Source: Deltaproteobacteria bacterium (GTDB taxonomy: Bacteria; Myxococcota_A; Polyangia; Polyangiales; JADZFZ01). Taken from it: a stretch of DNA of 44,825 nt. Shown one piece after another: positions 40,219 through 44,825 of this stretch (position 1 is the first letter of the stretch; each line of letters opens with the position of its first letter). Made by a program: the position numbers and the translations under genes. The notes beneath the pieces are model-generated. The model was not told where the DNA came from. It made no database searches and was given only the letters and a program-made list of their open reading frames with translations. The DNA is taken from the NCBI GenBank assembly GCA_020854145.1, contig JADZFZ010000350.1, positions 1-44,825 on the forward strand. The letters run 5' to 3'.

Positions 40219-40950
40219 TCACTGCACGCGGTCGGGTGCACCGCAGCACTTCTTGAACTTCTTTCCCGAACCGCAGGGACAGATCTCGTTGCGGCCGACT
40301 CGTTGGACGCGAAGGGGTGGCGCGCCGTCGTCGGTGGGCGCTCCCGAGGCGGCACGTTCGTGGAGGGCGTCGATGGCTTCCATACGGACGCGGGTGGTGA
40401 TCTCGGTGAGGTCGAGCATGAGGTTCTCGATCGTCGCTGTGAGTTGGCCGAGTGCTTGGGCGGCGCCGATTCGGGCTTGCTCGTCGGCGGTGGAGTCCTT
40501 GTCGAGCATGCGGGTGTAGGCCTCGCAGAAGCCGCTGGCCTCGCCGAGCTTGGTGAGGAGGTCTTGGCCGTCGGGGCCGAACTCGATGGGGTCGTCGCCT
40601 CCCGCGTCGATGCCGCGGATGAACCAGAGCACCTCGTCGTGACGCCGTTGCGCCATGGCACGGAGCTCGTCGTGCGTGGGCGGCGACGAGAGGGCCATCG
40701 TGCTGAGGCGGACGTGGCCGGCCATGCGGTCATCCTGGATGCCGTTCCAGACCATCCCCAGGACTTGAATGGCGGTGTTCGCTTCTTGGATCGAGTTGCC
40801 GGGGAGACCGTCGGTGAAGATGCGGTCGAGGAGGTGGTGCGGGCCGAGGCGGGTGTTGGTGCTGGCGCTCGCGCCGAGGAACAGGGCGCGCACTTGCCAC
40901 GACGGCATGGCGGCCCTCGCGCGGGTGAGCAACTGGTCGAGCTCGTCCAT
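40219..40950 (-). CDS. SEC-C motif protein (UPF0149-like)
   Basis: This 243-residue protein has a helical N-terminal domain and a classic C-terminal SEC-C zinc motif, [17 protein letters not shown]. The arrangement resembles UPF0149/YecA proteins and other SEC-C proteins, in which the motif mediates binding to ribosomes or SecB. The central helical part has [20 protein letters not shown] and [20 protein letters not shown]. The exact role is unknown. The stop lies 2 nt from the convergent lipoprotein gene. Confidence 0.75.
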   Translation of the reverse strand: MDELDQLLTRARAAMPSWQVRALFLGASASTNTRLGPHHLLDRIFTDGLPGNSIQEANTAIQVLGMVWNGIQDDRMAGHVRLSTMALSSPPTHDELRAMAQRRHDEVLWFIRGIDAGGDDPIEFGPDGQDLLTKLGEASGFCEAYTRMLDKDSTADEQARIGAAQALGQLTATIENLMLDLTEITTRVRMEAIDALHERAASGAPTDDGAPPLRVQRVGRNEICPCGSGKKFKKCCGAPDRVQ

Positions 40951-41380
40951 GACGCGCAGCCGTGCCTGATCTCGCCGGGCGTGTCCAGCCCCTCAACTTC
41001 GGGCTCCGCTGGCCGATGATCTCAGCATGCGAACCGAACGGAGCGCAACGGATCGGCCGACGGTTCCGGCCCGCCGAGAGCCGATTACCGTGCTCGAGGT
41101 GGAGGACCCGACCGTGCCACTGCCGCGCGACTGGTGGCAACGCAGCACGACCGCGGACGTGTCCTCTCGTCTCAACCGCTGATCTGCGATTCGCCGGTTC
41201 CGCGCCCACCGGTAGCGGTGTGCTCGTGATGGCCGGCGTGGTGGGCGCGGTGCTCGTGCCGGCCGCACCCGACAAGCGCGGCGTTCAGAGGGAGGACGGG
41301 GCGTTCGTGGTCGGCTGCGCCCGTCACCGAGCTCGTCGAGAGGCTGGTCAGATGCGCGCCATCGGGGGGACACTCGACTC
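40951..41380. other. Intergenic region with a possible 51-residue frame
   Basis: The 430-nt gap is mostly unassigned. A plus-strand frame from ATG 41027 to TGA 41180-41182 would encode MRTERSATDRPTVPARREPI, then TVLEVEDPTVPLPRDWWQRS, which has protein-like composition but no ribosome site or family. I leave it unannotated as a gene. No repeats or terminators stand out. Confidence 0.4.
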
Positions 41381-41725
41381 GTGGGGGAGGGGTCGCTGCG
41401 CATCGTTGTCGTGGACGACGACGAGCAATACCGGCGGGCGGTCGTGCGCTTGCTCCAGCATCGCGGTCACGACGCGGTCGGCTTCGACGATCCAGACGTC
41501 GCAATCGCGCACACCGAAGCCGCCGGAGCCGATGCAGTCGTGGTGGATCGGTTGCTCGCGACGCGCGACGGCCGTGCCGTGCTTCGGGACATCCGCGAAC
41601 GCTTTCCGTCGGTCGTGCGCATCCTCGCCACTGGCGGTGACGTGGACCGCTCGCCAGACCCTGTCGTGCTCAAGCCGTTCAACGTGGACGATCTCGTGGT
41701 AACGATCCGCCGCGGACGCCGCTGA
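41381..41725 (+). CDS. Stand-alone response-regulator receiver domain
   Basis: This 114-residue receiver starts at GTG 41381. It has the acidic triad DDD in IVVVDDDEQYR, phosphoacceptor Asp in ADAVVVDRLLATRDGR, the conserved Thr in ILATGGD and Lys in PVVLKPFNVDDLV. There is no output domain, so it probably acts as a CheY/Spo0F-like phosphorelay partner. No histidine kinase lies nearby. It is convergent with the Fur-controlled pair. Confidence 0.8.
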   Translation: MGEGSLRIVVVDDDEQYRRAVVRLLQHRGHDAVGFDDPDVAIAHTEAAGADAVVVDRLLATRDGRAVLRDIRERFPSVVRILATGGDVDRSPDPVVLKPFNVDDLVVTIRRGRR

Positions 41726-41726
41726 G

Positions 41727-41999
41727 CTACTGAAGCGCGACGCGTTGGTCCCATCGGCGGCGCCGAGCGCGCAGCCGCGCACGAGGCGCGACTCGAGGAG
41801 CGCGGCGTTGTTCGGCCCGTCGGAGGAGCAAGACGCCGATCGCAAGCGCTCCGGTGTAGCCGACGAGCGATGCGCCGATCACGCTCAGCCCGAGATCGGC
41901 AGGCACGAGCTTCGTCGTGATCGCGAGCACGGCCAGCGCGAATCCGACGATGCCGATCGTGCCGGTCGCGATGATCGCGCGCTGCGCGCGAGTGCTCAT
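41727..41999 (-). CDS. Two-helix membrane protein
   Basis: This 90-residue protein from ATG 41999 has two membrane helices (AIIATGTIGIVGFALAVLAI and LGLSVIGASLVGYTGALAIG) and a strongly basic C-terminal tail (RRAEQRRAPRVAPRARLRAR). It overlaps the upstream cysteine-protein stop by 4 nt, so it should share the Fur-controlled promoter. Function unknown; a role in iron-stress membranes is inference. Confidence 0.65.
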   Translation of the reverse strand: MSTRAQRAIIATGTIGIVGFALAVLAITTKLVPADLGLSVIGASLVGYTGALAIGVLLLRRAEQRRAPRVAPRARLRARRRRWDQRVALQ

Positions 42000-42217
42000 G
42001 CGGTGCCCGGAGGTGCGGTGGTCCATCGCGTGACGGGCTCGACGCTGAGGTGTGCGGTGGCGTCGTGGAGGACAGTCGCGATGGAGCGGAGCGCCCCCGC
42101 GTCAACGCGGACGGTGGTCGCGCCGAAGTGGATCGAGACGCACCCGCACCCGGTGCACTGCTGGACGTGGGCGAGGGGGCCGCGAGCGAGCGTTCGATGG
42201 CGACAGATCTCGGACAT
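41996..42217 (-). CDS. Small cysteine protein, Fur-regulated, DUF6686-like
   Basis: This 73-residue protein reads HVQQCTGCGCVSIHFGATTV, then RVDAGALRSIATVLHDATAH. The C-x2-C-x-C-x4-H-F-G layout resembles the small DUF6686-type proteins found near Fur-controlled genes, in which cysteines may bind a metal. A good Fur box lies 15 nt upstream of ATG 42217. It is the first gene of a coupled pair with the two-helix membrane protein, suggesting an iron-limitation function. Confidence 0.6.
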   Translation of the reverse strand: MSEICRHRTLARGPLAHVQQCTGCGCVSIHFGATTVRVDAGALRSIATVLHDATAHLSVEPVTRWTTAPPGTA

Positions 42218-42231
42218 GCCCTGACCATAAT

Positions 42232-42250
42232 GAAAATGATTATCATATGC
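42232..42250 (-). promoter_or_regulatory. Fur box
   Basis: The minus strand reads GCATATGATAATCATTTTC, matching GATAATGATAATCATTATC at 15 of 19 positions, including the central palindrome. It sits just upstream of ATG 42217, where bound Fur would block transcription. The surrounding sequence is otherwise GC-rich, which makes a chance match less likely. Confidence 0.8.
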
Positions 42251-42324
42251 AATAGCGCGGCTGCGCTCCGTCAACCCGTCGTTCGATCGCGTGCCGTGGC
42301 GGGTCGCGCGGGGGACAAACCAAA

Positions 42325-42339
42325 CCACCCTTGGGGTGG
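42325..42339 (+). repeat. CCACCC/GGGTGG hairpin
   Basis: This is a 6-bp stem with the 3-nt loop TTG. It lies about 65 bp before a larger hairpin of the same word family at 42404, in the divergent region between the Fur-controlled pair and a lipoprotein gene. Confidence 0.45.
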
Positions 42340-42403
42340 GCTCCGATGGATACCTCGAGACGCCGCATGCGCTGATCCGCGGCGCAGAAGGACGTGAGCA
42401 GAC

Positions 42404-42433
42404 GAACAACCCACCCCTGGGGGTGGGTTGTTC
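42404..42433 (+). repeat. Perfect 14-bp hairpin before a lipoprotein gene
   Basis: GAACAACCCACCCC pairs perfectly with GGGGTGGGTTGTTC around TG. Its core matches the stem at 21386-21405. Since the flanking genes diverge, it cannot terminate either of them. A regulatory RNA structure, a protein-binding site or a dispersed repeat are the options. Confidence 0.6.
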
Positions 42434-42535
42434 CGCGGCTCGGTTGCTGGTCTGCTCGCTGCGGCGGGTCCGGTCCCGACGCTCGCGGGCATGGAGGGTC
42501 AGTTGGCGACACGAAGACAGGCGGGTTGGACGTGC

Positions 42536-43777
42536 ATGCGGGTCGCGCTGGTCTGGATGGCTCTGGCCGGTGGAGCGTGCGACCCGGGCACCGAGGTCCA
42601 CTACATCGAGTTCCGCGCCGCGTCCGACCTGGGCATCGGGCGGGCGTTTCTGCTGCCCGACATGCAGAACACTGGGGGCAGCTCACTCGCCCTCGGGCCG
42701 ATCGCCGGCAACATGGGCGAGGTTCAATACGACCTCGACGAGCAGATGCGGGCGTTCCTGCTGCCGGTCAACCTGACCGACTTCGTGTTCTCGGGAGAGT
42801 ACCTCCACCTGCCGCGCATGGAGGCCTCGACGCCCACCCCTCGCGTGGTGACGATCGTCCCGGATGACACGCCGAAGTGGCAGTCGTTCCGTGTGTACGA
42901 CGCCGGCGCGTGCTCGCAGATGCAGCCCTGGTCGGTCCTCGCGCCCGTGCTCGTGCAGGGACTCACGGATGGGTTCGTGAACAGCCCCCGCGTGACGAAC
43001 GGCTCGCGTGTCGGCGAGGCGTCGGTGCTTCCGATGCTGCACGCGACCGGCGCCGACGGCCGCATCTTGAATGTCGACGACGACCGCATCGCGATTCATG
43101 CGGAGTTCCACGCGGACCGCATCGGCGAACCGATCGGCACGCTCGGATGCGATGACTCGACCGTCACGATCAACATCGAGGTTGGCTTCCGACGCAGCGC
43201 CGGCGTGTTGGAGTTCCCGCCATGCTCGACCTCCGGCGGGGCGCTGCTCTTGGACGACGGTTTCTCGTTCGACTTCGATGGCGTCGTCCACAGCGTCCGC
43301 GTCAACCACGACTCGGAAGGCTGCGTGCTCTCCGACGCGATCACGAGCGGGTTGGGGGACAACATCGCGGAGAGCCTTCCCGACTCCGTTGTGCGCGCCA
43401 TCCAGGCCGCGACGCTTCGTGATCCCGTCGAGGTCGGCTACGACGTGACCGAGGTTCGTCCGTGTGCATGCGACACGGACTGCAACGAGTTCGGCTTCGG
43501 TGGGCCCGCGTACCCTGGACGCCGTCACCGGTGCGTGTTTCCCGACGGTGCTAGCGTCGGAGAGTGCTGGATCCAGCTCGAGCCCGACCGCTTGAACGTC
43601 CGGCCGGACGGGCTCGAGGTCGTGCTGGAAGAGACACGCGCGGACCCCCAAGACGGCGTGTTCCGGAGGAACGCGCTCGTGGCGGCGCTGCTCTGCGGCA
43701 ACCAGCGCGGAGCGGTGGACATTCCTCTGGCACCGCTGCGCGGCCAGCTCGGTCCGGTCACCGTCCCCCCGCCGTGA
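42536..43777 (+). CDS. Beta-rich lipoprotein
   Basis: This 413-residue protein from ATG 42536 has the signal RVALVWMALAGGACDPG with a lipobox. The rest is a soluble, beta-rich protein with a few cysteines late (RPCACDTDCNEFGF). It begins with IEFRAASDLGIGRAFLLPDM and ends with LAPLRGQLGPVTVPPP. No family is recognised. An ATG at 42491 is an alternative start. The stop overlaps the next gene by 4 nt (GTGA), making a two-gene lipoprotein operon. Confidence 0.7.
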   Translation: MRVALVWMALAGGACDPGTEVHYIEFRAASDLGIGRAFLLPDMQNTGGSSLALGPIAGNMGEVQYDLDEQMRAFLLPVNLTDFVFSGEYLHLPRMEASTPTPRVVTIVPDDTPKWQSFRVYDAGACSQMQPWSVLAPVLVQGLTDGFVNSPRVTNGSRVGEASVLPMLHATGADGRILNVDDDRIAIHAEFHADRIGEPIGTLGCDDSTVTINIEVGFRRSAGVLEFPPCSTSGGALLLDDGFSFDFDGVVHSVRVNHDSEGCVLSDAITSGLGDNIAESLPDSVVRAIQAATLRDPVEVGYDVTEVRPCACDTDCNEFGFGGPAYPGRRHRCVFPDGASVGECWIQLEPDRLNVRPDGLEVVLEETRADPQDGVFRRNALVAALLCGNQRGAVDIPLAPLRGQLGPVTVPPP

Positions 43778-44646
43778 CGCGAGCACTCTGGGTCTTCGCT
43801 GCGTTGCTGGTCGGCTGTCCCGACACGGACCACCGTCCCCCGGACGACGCGAGCGACACCAGCGTGCCCGAGTCTGGGTCATCGGACACGAGCACCGATG
43901 CGGAAGGTGGCCGCGACGCGCAAACTCCCGACGCTTCCATCGACACTGGTCCACGGGACTGCTCCGAGATCGGCGACCTCCGGCGCTGCGACCGCTGCCC
44001 CGATCGCTGCCCTGTCGGCCAGACCTGCCTCGCCATGATCGGCGTGTGCGCCCCTCGCGACAGCGACGCGTGCGACATGAGCGCGTTCCCTGGTGGCGGC
44101 TCGGCGTGCCGGTCGGGATCCCCGTGCGCCGGCACCCAGCGCGACGACACATTCAACGGGCTCTGCGTCGATCCGGCGTTTTGTCTCGACGCCCAAGATG
44201 CCGGACTGCCATTCGAGTCCTGCCGGTACGCCGACAGCACCCCTGTCGTGACGGGGCCGCCCGACGCCACGTGCCCCCCATCCAGCGATCCTCGCGCGCC
44301 CTTCTGCGGCGGTGCCTGCGGCGGCGTTACGTGCCCGCCCGCAGACCTCCTCGGCATGTCCGTCGAGACGCCCTGCCTGGGCTTCTCCGATACCCGCGGC
44401 TTTGGCGTCTGTGCACTCGCCGTCGTGTTCTGCCACCCGGGATACGCCTACGACCGCAACTGTGACGAGAACTACGGCGAGTCGTGCGCCTGCATGGTGC
44501 TCCAACCCCAGCCCGACCTGCCCGCTGATGCGCCGCGACCCGTCGGATACTTCGTCGTCGGGTCGTCGTGCCTGGCCTACCGCGAACAACATCCCGAAAC
44601 CGTCGAATGCTTCGATCGCAACTGGCAACCGCTCGAGGGGCTGTGA
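43774..44646 (+). CDS. Cysteine-rich lipoprotein
   Basis: This 290-residue protein starts at GTG 43774, overlapping the upstream stop. The signal MTRALWVFAALLVGCPDT has a lipobox. An Asp/Ser/Thr-rich linker (residues 20-55) is followed by many cysteines (CDRCPDRCPVGQTCLAMIGV, CGGACGGVTCPPAD, CDENYGESCACMV). The protein is complete in the window. It probably sits on the cell surface with the protein encoded upstream. Function unknown. Confidence 0.72.
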   Translation: MTRALWVFAALLVGCPDTDHRPPDDASDTSVPESGSSDTSTDAEGGRDAQTPDASIDTGPRDCSEIGDLRRCDRCPDRCPVGQTCLAMIGVCAPRDSDACDMSAFPGGGSACRSGSPCAGTQRDDTFNGLCVDPAFCLDAQDAGLPFESCRYADSTPVVTGPPDATCPPSSDPRAPFCGGACGGVTCPPADLLGMSVETPCLGFSDTRGFGVCALAVVFCHPGYAYDRNCDENYGESCACMVLQPQPDLPADAPRPVGYFVVGSSCLAYREQHPETVECFDRNWQPLEGL

Positions 44647-44825
44647 GGACCGCCTTATCCGTCACTGCCGACGACGGCACCCGCGCGTGATGCACGCCGC
44701 AAGAATGGCGACCCGCCAGAGCGCTGCCGCGTATGGATGAACGGAGCACTCGCCATCGCACCCGACCAGTTCCAGATCGGCATCACGACACGAGGCCAGC
44801 GTTTGTAACGTCGCTGACGTTGCCG
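44647..44825. other. Right edge, no supported gene
   Basis: After the lipoprotein stop, no promoter, terminator or coding start is convincing in the last 179 nt. Confidence 0.5.

Noticed and set aside
1..44825. CRISPR arrays, rRNA genes, insertion sequences with terminal repeats
   Set aside because: No regularly spaced repeats, rRNA-like sequence or transposase genes with flanking inverted repeats were seen.

Overview
The window is very GC-rich, uses many GTG starts, and is dense in lipoproteins carrying cysteine arrays and MopE-like C-N-G-x-D-D-D-C-D-G repeats. That mix suggests a myxobacterium-like member of the Myxococcota (Polyangia). This is inferred from gene content only. The window reads as an accessory or genomic-island region rather than a core-genome block.

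Layout. A tRNA-Ser(UGA) lies at the left edge. Positions 0.5-4.9 kb hold a complete type II CBASS anti-phage operon with overlapping genes: CD-NTase, cap2 (E1-E2 fusion), cap3 (JAMM protease) and cap5 (HNH-SAVED effector). Converging on it 2 nt away is a minus-strand pair: a glycine-zipper membrane protein and a sigma54 enhancer-binding protein (EBP). This pair sits behind a clear -24/-12 promoter and a 19-bp palindromic upstream site. Divergent from the pair is a four-gene plus-strand operon: a GHKL ATPase, a STAS-like/winged-helix fusion, an unknown protein and a protein with an eight-cysteine N-terminus. I do not recognise these six genes (4.9-10.3 kb) as a named system. They are the best candidate here for an undescribed defence or signalling module.

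Positions 10.3-31.4 kb look like pieces of a mobile element mixed with decaying genes. The mobile part includes two ribbon-helix-helix proteins sharing a C-terminal motif, an archaeal-type tyrosine recombinase, a Lit-like metalloprotease candidate, a retropepsin/DUF5678 pair, an AbrB-type protein, a HerA/VirB4-like ATPase fused to a nuclease-like domain, a second EBP and a DUF932-like protein. Several of these genes share a 12-bp upstream motif, and two share a duplicated 5' leader. The decayed part includes a broken Fic gene, a frameshifted Sel1-like gene, a HmuY remnant and a two-domain multicopper oxidase with an in-frame TAG.

Positions 31.4-44.8 kb are mostly envelope genes: a large lipoprotein with a possible TIM-barrel domain, a HEAT-repeat lipoprotein, a five-gene secreted-protein operon ending in a MopE/PD40 lipoprotein, and a two-gene lipoprotein operon. 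Between them lie two XRE regulators with a candidate operator, a SEC-C protein, a stand-alone receiver domain, and a Fur-box-controlled pair that includes a small cysteine protein.

All functional calls rest on motifs read by eye. No homology search was possible.
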